A stretch of 64,000 nucleotides of DNA from NCBI RefSeq assembly GCF_018403285.1, contig NZ_BOSJ01000001.1, forward strand, positions 496,001-560,000, in the 5' to 3' direction. Shown here one piece after another: positions 36,325 to 45,379 of the stretch (its first letter is position 1; the number at the start of each line of letters is the position of its first letter). Below the pieces are notes generated by a model. That model worked only from the letters and a program-made list of their open reading frames with translations. It did not search any database and was not told the DNA's origin. The stretch is from Paenibacillus sp. J45TS6 (GTDB taxonomy: Bacteria; Bacillota; Bacilli; Paenibacillales; Paenibacillaceae). The translations under genes were made by a program, and so were the position numbers.

Positions 36325-37356
36325 TTATTTAAAACGATGCGTTAACACGGCGGTCAAATCTTTAGATAACACATTAAGAATACTGATCACTTTCGCATAT
36401 TCCATACGAGTTGGGCCCAAGATTCCAATGGTCCCAAGAGCCTCACCTTCTACAGAATAAGTCGCTGTAATCAGACTGCAATTGGAAAAGGCTTCATGCT
36501 TATTCTCGGTGCCGATCCGAACCTGTACACCTGTTGTACCCATCTTAGGTGTCATCATTTTCAGCATGGTCGGTGTCTCTTCCAAAAGATCGAAGATATC
36601 TTTTACTTTCTCCACATCTCTAAACTCCGGCTGGTTGAGCATATTCGTTGTACCGCTGAGATAAAGACGATGGTCGGATTCTCCATCGAGTGCCGAGTCA
36701 AGCAAGTGCATAAACCCTTCATAATGGGAGATGTGTTTCTCCATCTCTTTTGCAATCTCGGTGTGCAGTCTAGCTTTCAATTTATATAAAGGTACTCCCA
36801 CCAGTTTGCTGTTCAGCAAATTCACTACTCGCTCCATCTCAGATAATGGAATGCCGGGAGGAAGACTAACGGTCTTATTCTCCACTTGGCCTGTGCTGGT
36901 TACGATAATCGCCACTGCTAAATTCTCACCCAACGGTAAAAGCTGAAAATGACGAAGCGAGGTATGAAACACCTCTGGACCCAGCAGGATCGAAGTATAA
37001 TTGGTCATATGAGATAGGATGGTCGAAGCATGCTGAATCACTTGTTCCATCGCATTTAATTTTTCAGCGAAAAAAGATTTGAGCTGTTGAAGCTCAGAGG
37101 GCTCCGTTTCATTCCAGGGAACCAAATGGTCAACATAATAACGATATCCTTTATGTGAAGGAATGCGGCCGGCAGATGTATGCGGCTGCTCCAAAAATCC
37201 CATTTCCTCCAGGTCAGACATTTCGTTACGGATTGTTGCCGGACTAAATCCAACATCGCCCCTTTTTGAAATGCTACGGGATCCCACGGGTTCCGCCGAA
37301 CGGATATAATCGTCAACAATAGCATTCAAGATCAGTCGTTGTCGCTCGGTTAACAT
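36325..37356 (-). CDS. hrcA: Heat-inducible transcription repressor HrcA
   Basis: 343 residues. N-terminal winged helix (TERQRLILNAIVDDYIRSAE, PVGSRSISK, SPATIRNEMSDLEEMGFL), a GAF-like middle and inserted dimerisation domain. HrcA binds CIRCE with the help of GroEL. ATG at 37356 preceded by GGGAGGGG. A perfect CIRCE lies 42 bp upstream, so the operon is autoregulated. The 196-bp gap to grpE shows only an imperfect 11-bp inverted repeat (36244-36292). Confidence 0.97.
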   Translation of the reverse strand: MLTERQRLILNAIVDDYIRSAEPVGSRSISKRGDVGFSPATIRNEMSDLEEMGFLEQPHTSAGRIPSHKGYRYYVDHLVPWNETEPSELQQLKSFFAEKLNAMEQVIQHASTILSHMTNYTSILLGPEVFHTSLRHFQLLPLGENLAVAIIVTSTGQVENKTVSLPPGIPLSEMERVVNLLNSKLVGVPLYKLKARLHTEIAKEMEKHISHYEGFMHLLDSALDGESDHRLYLSGTTNMLNQPEFRDVEKVKDIFDLLEETPTMLKMMTPKMGTTGVQVRIGTENKHEAFSNCSLITATYSVEGEALGTIGILGPTRMEYAKVISILNVLSKDLTAVLTHRFK

Positions 37357-37397
37357 ACGTGTGCCCCTCCCTAAATTAAATGTGGTGTTTTTCATCG

Positions 37398-37424
37398 TTA
37401 GCACTCAACTCTAACGAGTGCTAA
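37398..37424 (-). promoter_or_regulatory. CIRCE operator of the dnaK operon
   Basis: TTAGCACTC, nine bases, GAGTGCTAA: the exact CIRCE consensus. It lies just after the predicted transcription start of hrcA, where HrcA binding blocks initiation or escape. Confidence 0.98.
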
Positions 37425-37431
37425 TCAATAA

Positions 37432-37476
37432 TACAAAAATACCAAACAGACCTGAACGTTGTCAAGTCAGTTTGGT
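37432..37476 (-). terminator. Terminator of the 53-residue gene, overlapping the hrcA promoter
   Basis: ACCAAACAGAC (37441-37451) pairs with GTCAGTTTGGT (37466-37476) with one mismatch; ATTTTTGTATT follows on the minus strand. The loop contains the hrcA -35 box. Confidence 0.75.
37436..37465 (-). promoter_or_regulatory. Sigma-A promoter of hrcA-grpE-dnaK-dnaJ
   Basis: Minus-strand TTGACA (37460-37465), 18 bp, TATTTT (37436-37441). The promoter lies inside the terminator stem-loop of the upstream small gene. Confidence 0.75.
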
Positions 37477-37488
37477 CTTTTAAGATAC

Positions 37489-37650
37489 CTAACTCACACC
37501 TATACCAGCACTGATTGCAAAAATAGTGATAAACACAAGCAGACCAAGTGTAAGCCATTTTTTATTCCACTGTTCCAGGACCATAGATAATAAGATGAAA
37601 AAGAAAAAAATAGCACTGCCAATCAGACCAATATATGCAAGCATCTGCAT
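37489..37650 (-). CDS. 53-residue two-helix membrane protein
   Basis: Starts MQMLAYIGLIGSAIFFFF, then a polar turn EQWNKKW and a second helix LTLGLLVFITIFAISAGIG, ending GVS. AAGGAG lies 10 bp before the ATG, and the stop is followed by a terminator, so the unit looks like a real gene. No family recognised. It lies between the GNAT gene and hrcA; Bacillus has no such gene at this place as far as I recall. Confidence 0.75.
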   Translation of the reverse strand: MQMLAYIGLIGSAIFFFFILLSMVLEQWNKKWLTLGLLVFITIFAISAGIGVS

Positions 37651-37837
37651 AGAGCGTTATCTCCTTTTCAGACGGTATTAGTAAACATACCCTCCTACTA
37701 TATCAGCCGCTCATGAGGCGTCTGTTACATTTATCACAATTTATACTTTAACCAAATGCAGGCTTTGGATGCATAATAGCCGCGAAGGAAATCAGAATAA
37801 AACTCTTCTTTTTCCTCCGCAGCTAATTGGTCTGCTT

Positions 37838-38302
37838 CTATTCACTTAGTATTTTTAATACGGCAATTTCGTCACAGCAACTTTGTTTACTGCAGTGAAC
37901 GCAATCCGTCCATACCTTTTCCGGGAAAATCTCTTTGCTTACAATAGCGAAACCATTCTTTTCGAAAAAAGATACCTCATACGTAAGAGCCATGATTTTC
38001 GGTATTTGAAGTTCTCTGGCTTCCTCTACAAGTTTGTCTAACAGCAAGGAACCAATCCCTTGGCCTTTGTGACCCTCCGAGATTCCAAGCGATCTGACTT
38101 CCACCAGATCATTCCCCAATTGGCATAAAGAGCCGCATCCAACGACGTTTCCATCGACTTCAGCCACAACAAAAAGATCTATCTGCCTCTCCAGCACGTC
38201 TCGCGAGCGGGGAAGCATAATTCCTCTCTCTGCATAGCCTTTAATCATCAGGTATAATGAATCAACATCTTCGGGCGACGCTTTTCTGCATACCGCGGTC
38301 AT
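37838..38302 (-). CDS. GNAT family N-acetyltransferase (ArgA-like)
   Basis: 154 residues. GNAT fold with the acetyl-CoA loop EGHKGQGIGSLLLDKLV (about 78-94) and the FFEKNGF motif. The Cys-rich C-terminus (DCVHCSKQSCCDE) is typical of the N-acetyltransferases annotated as amino-acid or ArgA-like, and may bind metal. Start ATG at 38302 with GGAGGAG upstream. Lies 75 bp after hemW. Confidence 0.85.
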   Translation of the reverse strand: MTAVCRKASPEDVDSLYLMIKGYAERGIMLPRSRDVLERQIDLFVVAEVDGNVVGCGSLCQLGNDLVEVRSLGISEGHKGQGIGSLLLDKLVEEARELQIPKIMALTYEVSFFEKNGFAIVSKEIFPEKVWTDCVHCSKQSCCDEIAVLKILSE

Positions 38303-38377
38303 GATTTTCTCTCCTCCTATGTATGATCCATCAATATTTGTATAAATATACAACATGACGCATAGAAGTTCAAGATA

Positions 38378-39559
38378 TTATTTAACGGTTATCGCACCTA
38401 TGAATTCCGCAAACACTTCATTCCCGTACAGGACTCCCTGGCTGCTTAAGCGATACATGTCACCTTCCGCTTCCAAGAGCCCTGCATGCAACATTTTATG
38501 CAGTGGTTTGGCAAATATGTCTTCCATCTTCACATTAAATTGCTGTTCAAATCGTGTACTTGAGACACCCTCTAGCATACGAAGCCCTACCATCAAGAAA
38601 TCTTCCATTGCTTCTTCTCTAGTAATAGTGAAGGTTTCAAGCCGCGGCAGTCCTTTTTCAGTCGCTTCATTGTAAGGATTAACCCCGCGAACATTCATAT
38701 GGCGCTGTCTTTGGACGTATCCATGAGCTCCCGCTCCAAGACCATAATAATCTTCATTTCTCCAATAAGTAATATTATGACGGCTTTCTTTGCCTGGTTT
38801 AGCAAAGTTACTAATCTCATATTGATTGTATCCCGCTTCCTTCATACGTTCCATTAACAAGAGATACATTTGAAGTTCATGATCTTCACTTGGCAGCGGC
38901 AGCTGGTTCTTTTGGAACATGGTGTGGAATAGTGTATTCTCTTCAACTTTAAGTCCGTAGATTGAATAATGGGGAAGATCCAGTTCCAGCGCACGTGTAA
39001 TACTGTCAGAAAGCATCTCTACCGTCTGATTTGGCAAACCAAACATTAAATCAATAGAGAGGTTCGTCAGACCGGTTTTGCGTGCATTTTCAAGACTGCG
39101 ATATACATCATCTATATTATGGATGCGGCCGATCCCTGTTAACAGTTCATTTTGGAAAGCTTGTACTCCAAAACTAACCCGGTTTACTCCGCCTTCTTTC
39201 ATTACTGCCATTTTCTCTAGATCCGTCGTACCTGGATTTGCTTCCATTGAGAATTCAATGTCGTCTGACCAGTTAGGGAAATAAGTACGAACTGTTTTCA
39301 AAAAATAAGCCATTTCATCCGGTTTTAGTACAGTAGGTGTACCTCCCCCGACAAAAATCGTTTTAATCTCACCCGGAGGCGTTTGTGTTACTGTATATTC
39401 CATCTCCCGCTCGAGCGCTTCTAAATATTTCATAACCGGCTGATCTTTCAGAACATACGAGTTGAAGTCACAGTAGAAACATTTATTGGTGCAAAAAGGA
39501 ATATGAATATACACCGCTTGAGGTGCGGATTGTTGCCCAGCTAGCTTCTCGTGAGTCAC
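38378..39559 (-). CDS. hemW: Radical SAM protein HemW (HemN-like)
   Basis: 393 residues. Radical SAM cluster CTNKCFYC (Cys 23, 27, 30) after YIHIPF, then GGGTPT and the HNxxYW motif in RHNITYW, which marks HemW haem chaperones rather than coproporphyrinogen oxidase HemN. HemW binds haem and helps to load it into respiratory enzymes. Older annotation calls this gene hemN. Between lepA and hrcA, as in Bacillus. Confidence 0.93.
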   Translation of the reverse strand: MTHEKLAGQQSAPQAVYIHIPFCTNKCFYCDFNSYVLKDQPVMKYLEALEREMEYTVTQTPPGEIKTIFVGGGTPTVLKPDEMAYFLKTVRTYFPNWSDDIEFSMEANPGTTDLEKMAVMKEGGVNRVSFGVQAFQNELLTGIGRIHNIDDVYRSLENARKTGLTNLSIDLMFGLPNQTVEMLSDSITRALELDLPHYSIYGLKVEENTLFHTMFQKNQLPLPSEDHELQMYLLLMERMKEAGYNQYEISNFAKPGKESRHNITYWRNEDYYGLGAGAHGYVQRQRHMNVRGVNPYNEATEKGLPRLETFTITREEAMEDFLMVGLRMLEGVSSTRFEQQFNVKMEDIFAKPLHKMLHAGLLEAEGDMYRLSSQGVLYGNEVFAEFIGAITVK

Positions 39560-39615
39560 GCGGGTATACCCCCTTATATTTATACATCGTGTAAGGAATC
39601 ATTGTATCGTTATTA

Positions 39616-39652
39616 TAGAAAAAAGGAAAGCCAGCGCGGCTTTCCTTTTCGA
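39616..39652 (-). terminator. Rho-independent terminator after lepA
   Basis: Minus-strand stem AAAAGGAAAGCC / GGCTTTCCTTTT with a GCGCT loop and TTTTTTCTAT tail. It lies about 200 bp past the lepA stop; the intervening stretch holds hairpins listed separately. Confidence 0.88.
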
Positions 39653-39725
39653 ATGCTTAACATGAAAAGACTACAATCGTACAATCATGCGTAACTTTTC
39701 CTAATGCAAGATTGAAAGAATTGTT

Positions 39726-39822
39726 CAATCATTCATTCACAATTTTCATGGTGCCCGAATGAGTCAATCGTACAATCAACCATTCATGCACACTATTCGT
39801 GGTGCACCGAATGGTTGATTGT
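39726..39822. repeat. Two related hairpin repeats downstream of lepA
   Basis: The right copy is a 15-bp stem TACAATCAACCATTC / GAATGGTTGATTGTA (39771-39821) with an inner TGCAC/GTGCA pair. The left copy (39726-39772), CAATCATTCATTCAC to GGTGCCCGAATGAGTCAATC, is a diverged version of the same sequence. Confidence 0.65.
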
Positions 39823-39836
39823 AGGTCAAATGAGAT

Positions 39837-39874
39837 GTCTTAAAAATTGATGATTAATCATCAATTTTTAAGAC
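39837..39874. repeat. Perfect 38-bp palindrome spanning the lepA stop codon
   Basis: GTCTTAAAAATTGATGA, central TTAA, then its exact reverse complement. The arms cover the last codons of lepA, and the stop TAA forms the centre. No T-run follows on the minus strand. Confidence 0.95.
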
Positions 39875-41668
39875 GGCCATAAACGCTTCCTGCGGAACCT
39901 CAACATTACCAACCTGCTTCATCCGCTTCTTACCTTCTTTTTGCTTCTCAAGCAGTTTCCGTTTACGTGAAATGTCACCGCCGTAACATTTAGACAGCAC
40001 GTTTTTACGCATCGCCTTAATCGTCTCCCGCGCTACTACTTTCGTACCTACGGAAGCCTGAATTGGCACCTCAAACATTTGACGTGGAATAAGTCCGCGC
40101 AGCTTCTCACAAATAACCCGGCCGCGTTGATATGCACGTTCGCGGTGAACGATAAAGGACAGAGCATCAACCTGCTCTCCGTTCAGCAAAATATCCATCT
40201 TCACTAGGTTCGACACGCGATACCCGCAAACTTCGTAATCGTAGGACGCATATCCCTTTGTGCTTGATTTCAACTGATCAAAGAAATCATATACAATTTC
40301 CGCAAGCGGAATCTCATACGTAATCGTTACACGGTTCGCATCGAGATACTCCATGTTAAGGTATTCTCCACGTTTGTTCTGGCAAAGTTCCATAACCGTA
40401 CCTACATAATCATTCGGTACAATAATATCTGCCTTTACATATGGTTCCTCGACATGATCAATTCGTCCGATTTCCGGATAATTGGATGGGTTATCAATCT
40501 CGATCACTTCACCATTCGTCAGCTTAATGCGGTAAATAACGCTTGGTGCTGTCGTAATGAGTGGAATGTTGAATTCTCGTTCAATCCGCTCTTGAATAAC
40601 ATCCATATGAAGCAGTCCCAAGAATCCACAACGGAAACCAAATCCAAGTGCGCTGGATGTTTCCGGTTCAAAGCTAAGGGATGCATCATTAAGTTGCAGC
40701 TTCTCTAATGCTTCTCGTAGATCATTATAGTCCGATGTCTCAATTGGGTAGAGACCGCAGTATACCATCGGATTGATTTTACGATATCCTGGCAATGGTT
40801 CTGGCGCAGGGTTCTTGGCATCGGTAATTGTATCCCCGACACGTGTATCTCCGACATGCTTGATTCCTGCTACGACAAAACCTACATCACCAACGTTAAG
40901 CTCGTCCACAATCGTCATACGCGGCATAAATGAGCCAACTTCAATGACTTCAAAAGTCTTGTTCGTTGCCATCATTTTGATCTTCGAACCGGCTTTGATC
41001 TTCCCGTCAACGACGCGAATATATACAATAACCCCTTTATAAGGATCATAGTGCGAGTCGAAAATAAGTGCCTTCAGCGGCTTATCTGGATCGCCCGTAG
41101 GTGCAGGAACCCCCGTAACAACTTGCTCGAGAATCTCCTTGATTCCAATTCCTGCTTTCGCAGAAGCGAGAACCGCATCACTTGCGTCAAGACCAATTAC
41201 ATCTTCAATCTCCTGTTTAACCCTATCCGGGTCTGCACTTGGAAGATCGATCTTGTTAATAACCGGAAGGATCTCAAGGTTATTATCAAGTGCCAAATAC
41301 ACATTCGCCAGCGTCTGAGCTTCAATGCCCTGTGCCGCATCCACCACAAGAAGCGCACCTTCACAAGCAGCAAGACTTCTCGATACCTCGTACGTAAAAT
41401 CGACGTGTCCCGGTGTATCAATCAGGTTAAGAAGATATTCTTCACCGTCATCTGCTTTGTAAGTAAGTCGCACCGCTTGCAGTTTAATGGTAATCCCGCG
41501 TTCCCGCTCCAGATCCATCTGGTCAAGTACCTGCTCCTGCATTTCGCGCGAAGTCAGTGCACCCGTGTACTCTAGAATACGGTCAGCCAAAGTAGATTTA
41601 CCATGGTCTATATGTGCAATAATACTAAAGTTTCTAATTTTTCGTTGTCTTGCTTGAATGTCTGTCAT
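39854..41668 (-). CDS. lepA: Elongation factor 4 (LepA)
   Basis: 604 residues, the usual length. G domain: [13 protein letters not shown] (G1), [15 protein letters not shown] (G3), NKIDLPSAD (G4); then domains II, III, V and the LepA-specific C-terminal domain with [21 protein letters not shown] ribosome-associated GTPase influencing initiation and elongation. The end of the gene forms one arm of a perfect palindrome. Confidence 0.98.
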   Translation of the reverse strand: MTDIQARQRKIRNFSIIAHIDHGKSTLADRILEYTGALTSREMQEQVLDQMDLERERGITIKLQAVRLTYKADDGEEYLLNLIDTPGHVDFTYEVSRSLAACEGALLVVDAAQGIEAQTLANVYLALDNNLEILPVINKIDLPSADPDRVKQEIEDVIGLDASDAVLASAKAGIGIKEILEQVVTGVPAPTGDPDKPLKALIFDSHYDPYKGVIVYIRVVDGKIKAGSKIKMMATNKTFEVIEVGSFMPRMTIVDELNVGDVGFVVAGIKHVGDTRVGDTITDAKNPAPEPLPGYRKINPMVYCGLYPIETSDYNDLREALEKLQLNDASLSFEPETSSALGFGFRCGFLGLLHMDVIQERIEREFNIPLITTAPSVIYRIKLTNGEVIEIDNPSNYPEIGRIDHVEEPYVKADIIVPNDYVGTVMELCQNKRGEYLNMEYLDANRVTITYEIPLAEIVYDFFDQLKSSTKGYASYDYEVCGYRVSNLVKMDILLNGEQVDALSFIVHRERAYQRGRVICEKLRGLIPRQMFEVPIQASVGTKVVARETIKAMRKNVLSKCYGGDISRKRKLLEKQKEGKKRMKQVGNVEVPQEAFMAVLKIDD

Positions 41669-41792
41669 GCCTTACCCCCACAAACAGCCTAATGTCAATC
41701 ATCTCATTATAGCAGTAAGCGGAACAGCCTTCAATAAGAGGAGAGCCAAAGTTGTTCTTATCAGGAAAATCTCCTGTTTTTTCCACGATTAT

Positions 41793-42152
41793 CTAATCCG
41801 TTATACCGTTAAATAGCGAAACCACCCAGCGAATCCCGCTTTGGGAAGCTTGCTGCAAGAGTCCGGCCGTCTTTTCCGCAAATCGATCGACTGCCGGTTC
41901 TTTTCCCGGTTCGGTTACGAGTACCTCTCTCGGGGTAATGACCTGTGGTCTAGTCTGTACTATTACCGGTTTTTCCTCTAATAATACGGTTTCCTGCTGC
42001 ATTACTGGCTTTGTTAATTCCCCGGCAGATGGCAATTCTGTCCCTTGCTCATCCACTTTATCAAGACCTGATCCAGCGATCTGCATTCCAAGCAGTATTC
42101 CAAATAGGATAAGTACCATAAACATGAATAATCTTTTTGCAAAAGAGGTCAT
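41793..42152 (-). CDS. yqxA: YqxA family protein (DUF3679)
   Basis: 119 residues. N-terminal TM helix (LFMFMVLILFGILLGMQIAG), a Pro/Glu-rich middle and an amphipathic C-terminus (IRWVVSLFNGITD). Position between spoIIP and lepA and this layout fit YqxA. ATG at 42152 with CGGAGG. Role in sporulation likely from position, otherwise unknown. Confidence 0.8.
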   Translation of the reverse strand: MTSFAKRLFMFMVLILFGILLGMQIAGSGLDKVDEQGTELPSAGELTKPVMQQETVLLEEKPVIVQTRPQVITPREVLVTEPGKEPAVDRFAEKTAGLLQQASQSGIRWVVSLFNGITD

Positions 42153-42181
42153 ACTATTTCCTCCGTCCATGAATTCGTGGT

Positions 42182-43468
42182 CTAGCCCTTATTTGAACTG
42201 CTTGGATTCTGATCTGTGCTTGCTTTATCGATCTTCTGGTCTTCCATATATACTTCCGCGATAATGTCTGCCAAAGCTTCTGATGTACGTTTAAGCTCTG
42301 CATCGGTATTATCAATACCGCCAATCTCTATTAAAATACTGTTCTCGGACAAGGACTGGTTATATTCACCATTGTTTCCTCCTCCGCCATTCTTTCCCCA
42401 TACCCCTCTTGAAAGGCCTGGGTACAATTTTTCCATTTTTTTATGGATTTTCGCTGCATAAGCTTCGTTCTTTTCCCAATTGGGATTATCATGACCAATG
42501 ATGAAAAAGACTTTGGCATAGCTCTTTCCGTTGATCGTTGCTGTTGATTTATCGTGCCGAGAAGAATCCCGATGAATATCGATGAGATACGTAAGATCAT
42601 CATTCGCGGCCATTGCTGCTTTAACCGTTTCTCTTGAATATTTATAAGAATAATTCCAGTTGTAATCTTTTTTCGTAGCTACATAATCTTCTGTCTCATG
42701 GACAACACCAATCCCTTGTGACTCCAGCCGCTTCATAAGGTAACTTCCTGGCAAAAACACATTTGCACTTGCTTTCGGGGAGGAAGGGTTATTGCTCTTC
42801 GTTCCCAGCAGCGGATTATAGGCTTCATGCGGGTGAGTATGATAGATGAGCACCGTTTTCTTTTTTGCTTCAGCAGGGCTCTGATTTTCCGTAACCTTAC
42901 CTGGTACTTCTGTGCCAGGATCGGTGTTACTAGGAGCCGGTGACTCACCTGGATCAGGACTCGGTTCAGGATCAGGTTCAGCTTGGCCTGGTGTTTTCCC
43001 GCTGGACTCAGCAACGTACCCTGGATCAGGCTGATAGTCTTGCGGAGCCTCTGCCTTCTCGTTGCCTGAACCAATACGCAGCAGTACCGGTTCGTTAGTC
43101 CCCATACCTGGAACCTGACTTGCAATAAGGCTTTTCGGATTCAGTGGATCTACACCTGTTAGCATTTCAAACACAAAGGAAGTGATTTGTTCCCCCGTTA
43201 TTTCGGATTGTTGCTTGCCCTGAGCAAGATGAGGCAGTTCCATTCCGAGCATATCCATGAAAATCCCGCTTGATATTGAACCTGCAAAACCTTTCATGGA
43301 CGATATGGAAGAGGTATTCAGTTTTCTCTCCGCCATCCCTCCAAGACCTAACACAACAAAAAATAAAGCGGAAACCATTATAAGCAGCATGAGTGCTTTT
43401 CCTGTTGCTAACATCCTAAGAACGCCAGCTCTCCATTTTGCCACATTCCATGTTTGTATTTTATTCAT
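42182..43468 (-). CDS. spoIIP: Stage II sporulation protein P
   Basis: 428 residues. N-terminal TM (ALMLLIMVSALFFVVLGLGG), a Pro/Glu/Asp-rich linker (about 155-205), then the amidase/endopeptidase domain: VLIYHTHPHEAYNP, GIGVVHETEDY, IDIHRDSSRHD and ILIEIGGIDNT. SpoIIP works with SpoIID and SpoIIM to remove septal peptidoglycan and drive engulfment. RBS GGAGG is 15 bp from the ATG. The 211-bp gap to gpr holds the gpr terminator. Confidence 0.95.
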   Translation of the reverse strand: MNKIQTWNVAKWRAGVLRMLATGKALMLLIMVSALFFVVLGLGGMAERKLNTSSISSMKGFAGSISSGIFMDMLGMELPHLAQGKQQSEITGEQITSFVFEMLTGVDPLNPKSLIASQVPGMGTNEPVLLRIGSGNEKAEAPQDYQPDPGYVAESSGKTPGQAEPDPEPSPDPGESPAPSNTDPGTEVPGKVTENQSPAEAKKKTVLIYHTHPHEAYNPLLGTKSNNPSSPKASANVFLPGSYLMKRLESQGIGVVHETEDYVATKKDYNWNYSYKYSRETVKAAMAANDDLTYLIDIHRDSSRHDKSTATINGKSYAKVFFIIGHDNPNWEKNEAYAAKIHKKMEKLYPGLSRGVWGKNGGGGNNGEYNQSLSENSILIEIGGIDNTDAELKRTSEALADIIAEVYMEDQKIDKASTDQNPSSSNKG

Positions 43469-43621
43469 TCGAACTTGTCCACCTCCGTAAGCACTTATAG
43501 CCGAAAGTAACGTCTATGCTTTTCGTTATGAGCGTAAGAGATTCACCCGTCCTTCTTGCAAATCTCTCATACTTCAAAACTATGAACCGGAGGAAACAAG
43601 TAGAACTAAAATAATAGAAAC

Positions 43622-43664
43622 AAAAAAGAAGACCGATAGATTCGGCCTTCTGATTCGGTCTTCA
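43622..43664 (-). terminator. Rho-independent terminator of gpr
   Basis: Minus-strand stem GAAGACCGAAT / ATCGGTCTTC with inner pairing and a TTTTTTG tail, 16 bp after the gpr stop. Confidence 0.9.
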
Positions 43665-43679
43665 CTTCGCCATTCTTTG

Positions 43680-44681
43680 TTAGTGGGTATAAGAAGCTAC
43701 GTTACTAAGATCAACGGCTTCATGAAGTGCCGCATTTAGTCCGCTTGCAATAATATTTGCGATATCTTCAATAAAATCATCGATTTCTTTTGGTGTGACA
43801 ATCAGATCATGACCAAGCGGCTCAAGTACTTCTTTAACGAGACCCAGTCGCTCCTGTTCACTTATATCATTAAGTACACCAAGAATTTGACGACCGGAGT
43901 TTGTTTCTTTGGCAAAATGAGCCTTCATCAGCTCAAACGTTGTATTCACGATAGTCGAAGCGTAACAAACGGTTGGTACGCCAATGGCTATACATGGAAC
44001 ACCTAAAATTTCCTTTGTGATTCCTTTTCGTTTGTTACCAATTCCGGACCCAGGGTGAATGCCAATGTCGGCAACCTGAATCGTCGTGTTGATGCGTTCG
44101 AGTGATCTGGAAGCAAGAGAGTCAATCGCGATGATCAGATCCGGTCTTGTTCGCTCCACAATTCCTTGCACCGTCTCGCTGGTTTCAATCCCGGTCAGGC
44201 CAAGCACCCCCGGAGCAATTGCACTTACATTTCGGTATCCTGGGGAAACCTGGTCTGGCATGAGTTCGAAATATTGACGAGTCACCATCGTATTCTCAAC
44301 AACCAGCGGACCCAGTGAATCCGGGGTGACATTCCAGTTACCTAACCCAACTATTAGCACCTTAGCCGTTTTCGATATTCCAATTTTCGCAATAAAATCT
44401 TCCATTTCTTTCGTGAACGTGGCCGTTACTTTCTCCTGAAGTGTCGTATCACCATTGCGAAGTTTTGGAACTTCCAGTGTGACATAGTGTCCAATAATAC
44501 GTCCGATTCGATTCGAACCTTCTTCATTCAGTACATCTAGTCTGGTAACTTTGATATCTCCAAACTGCTCTACTTCTTCCTCTACGCCCGGAATGGGGGA
44601 ACGATCATGCATTTGAGCCAGTTCTCTAGCTTCGACTGCTAAATCAGTACGTACGCCATATTTTTGCAAATCCAGTGTCAT
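43680..44681 (-). CDS. gpr: Germination protease (spore protease GPR)
   Basis: 333 residues. The N-terminal RTDLAVEARELA is the autoprocessing region; VLIVGLGNWNVTPDSLGP and IAIDSLASRSLERINTTIQ are core motifs of the A25 family. GPR degrades small acid-soluble spore proteins on germination. ATG at 44681 preceded by GGGAGG; the TTG seven codons earlier overlaps that RBS. A candidate sigma-G promoter lies upstream. Divergent from rpsT. Confidence 0.95.
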   Translation of the reverse strand: MTLDLQKYGVRTDLAVEARELAQMHDRSPIPGVEEEVEQFGDIKVTRLDVLNEEGSNRIGRIIGHYVTLEVPKLRNGDTTLQEKVTATFTKEMEDFIAKIGISKTAKVLIVGLGNWNVTPDSLGPLVVENTMVTRQYFELMPDQVSPGYRNVSAIAPGVLGLTGIETSETVQGIVERTRPDLIIAIDSLASRSLERINTTIQVADIGIHPGSGIGNKRKGITKEILGVPCIAIGVPTVCYASTIVNTTFELMKAHFAKETNSGRQILGVLNDISEQERLGLVKEVLEPLGHDLIVTPKEIDDFIEDIANIIASGLNAALHEAVDLSNVASYTH

Positions 44682-44717
44682 TTGGTTATGATCCTCCCTC
44701 AAAATACAGATATCTTG

Positions 44718-44747
44718 TAGTTTGTGACAACGGCCTTTAATTATTCA
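44718..44747 (-). promoter_or_regulatory. Candidate sigma-F/G promoter of gpr
   Basis: Minus-strand TGAATA (44742-44747), 17 bp, CAAACTA (44718-44724), near the forespore pattern TGNATA / CATNNTA. The -10 has one mismatch. Fits the forespore expression known for gpr. Confidence 0.45.
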
Positions 44748-44791
44748 ATTGTTTTTCCAATTTTGTTTTGTAGGCTTATCTCATGTTATCC

Positions 44792-44820
44792 TTGCTTTTT
44801 AAGGGGGCTCGTGCTAGAAT
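44792..44820 (+). promoter_or_regulatory. Sigma-A promoter of rpsT
   Basis: TTGCTT (44792-44797), 17 bp, TAGAAT (44815-44820) with an upstream TG (extended -10). The leader to the ATG is about 55 nt. Confidence 0.75.
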
Positions 44821-44879
44821 ATTTTAAGTTGTGAAAGGTTTGTATTTCATAAGTATTGCCTTAACAGGAGGTGAATGTA

Positions 44880-45149
44880 ATGCCAAACATCAAATCCGCT
44901 GTAAAACGCGTGAAAACAAATGATAAACGTCGTGCTTTGAACGCGTCCCAGAAGTCTGCTCTTCGCACTTCCGTTAAAGCTGCTGACCAAGCTCTGGCTA
45001 CTAACGAAGTTGAAACAGCTAAAGCTGCGATTCAAGCTGCTTCCAGAAGCCTGGACAAAGCTGTAACTAAAGGTCTTGTTCATAAAAATGCTGCAGCTCG
45101 TAAGAAATCCCGCTTGGCCAAAAAATTGAACGCTCTTACTAACGCGTAA
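44880..45149 (+). CDS. rpsT: 30S ribosomal protein S20
   Basis: 89 residues, [17 protein letters not shown] to [18 protein letters not shown], a full-length S20. ATG at 44880 with AGGAGG 8 bp upstream. Monocistronic, bracketed by its own promoter and terminator, opposite to its neighbours as in B. subtilis. Confidence 0.97.
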   Translation: MPNIKSAVKRVKTNDKRRALNASQKSALRTSVKAADQALATNEVETAKAAIQAASRSLDKAVTKGLVHKNAAARKKSRLAKKLNALTNA

Positions 45150-45173
45150 GCAGCGCTTTCCATAACGACTAGG

Positions 45174-45210
45174 CAAAAAACCTGAACAGCTCTGCTGATC
45201 AGGTTTTTTT
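45174..45210 (+). terminator. Rho-independent terminator of rpsT
   Basis: ACCTGAACAG / CTGATCAGGT around a short loop, followed by TTTTTTT. An A-run on the left makes it potentially bidirectional. Confidence 0.92.
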
Positions 45211-45287
45211 AGTATGTCCTCCATCCGCAAGAAATACTTATCTTCTTTTCTCTCCCCTTAAACTGAGCCGAACCTGGCATAATCAAC

Positions 45288-45316
45288 TAAAAAACAGCGC
45301 CGAAGAGACGCTGTTT
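45288..45316 (-). terminator. Rho-independent terminator of holA
   Basis: Minus-strand AAACAGCGTC / GGCGCTGTTT hairpin with a TTTTTTAG tail, about 65 bp past the holA stop. Confidence 0.88.
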
Positions 45317-45379
45317 CGATCTGTCTAGTATTTTTCAAGATAAAAAGAACAGGGAGTGAATAGATACTACTCAGGCGAG

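Noticed and set aside
37720-37835. 35-codon open frame on the minus strand after the GNAT gene, ending WLKYKL-stop
   Set aside because: Looks protein-like, but has no ATG, GTG or TTG start and a stop codon directly upstream; length is within chance.
41745-41785. Plus-strand hairpin with T-run upstream of lepA
   Set aside because: The small TCAGGA/TCCTG hairpin with TTTTTT faces the wrong way for its neighbours, so I did not call it a terminator.
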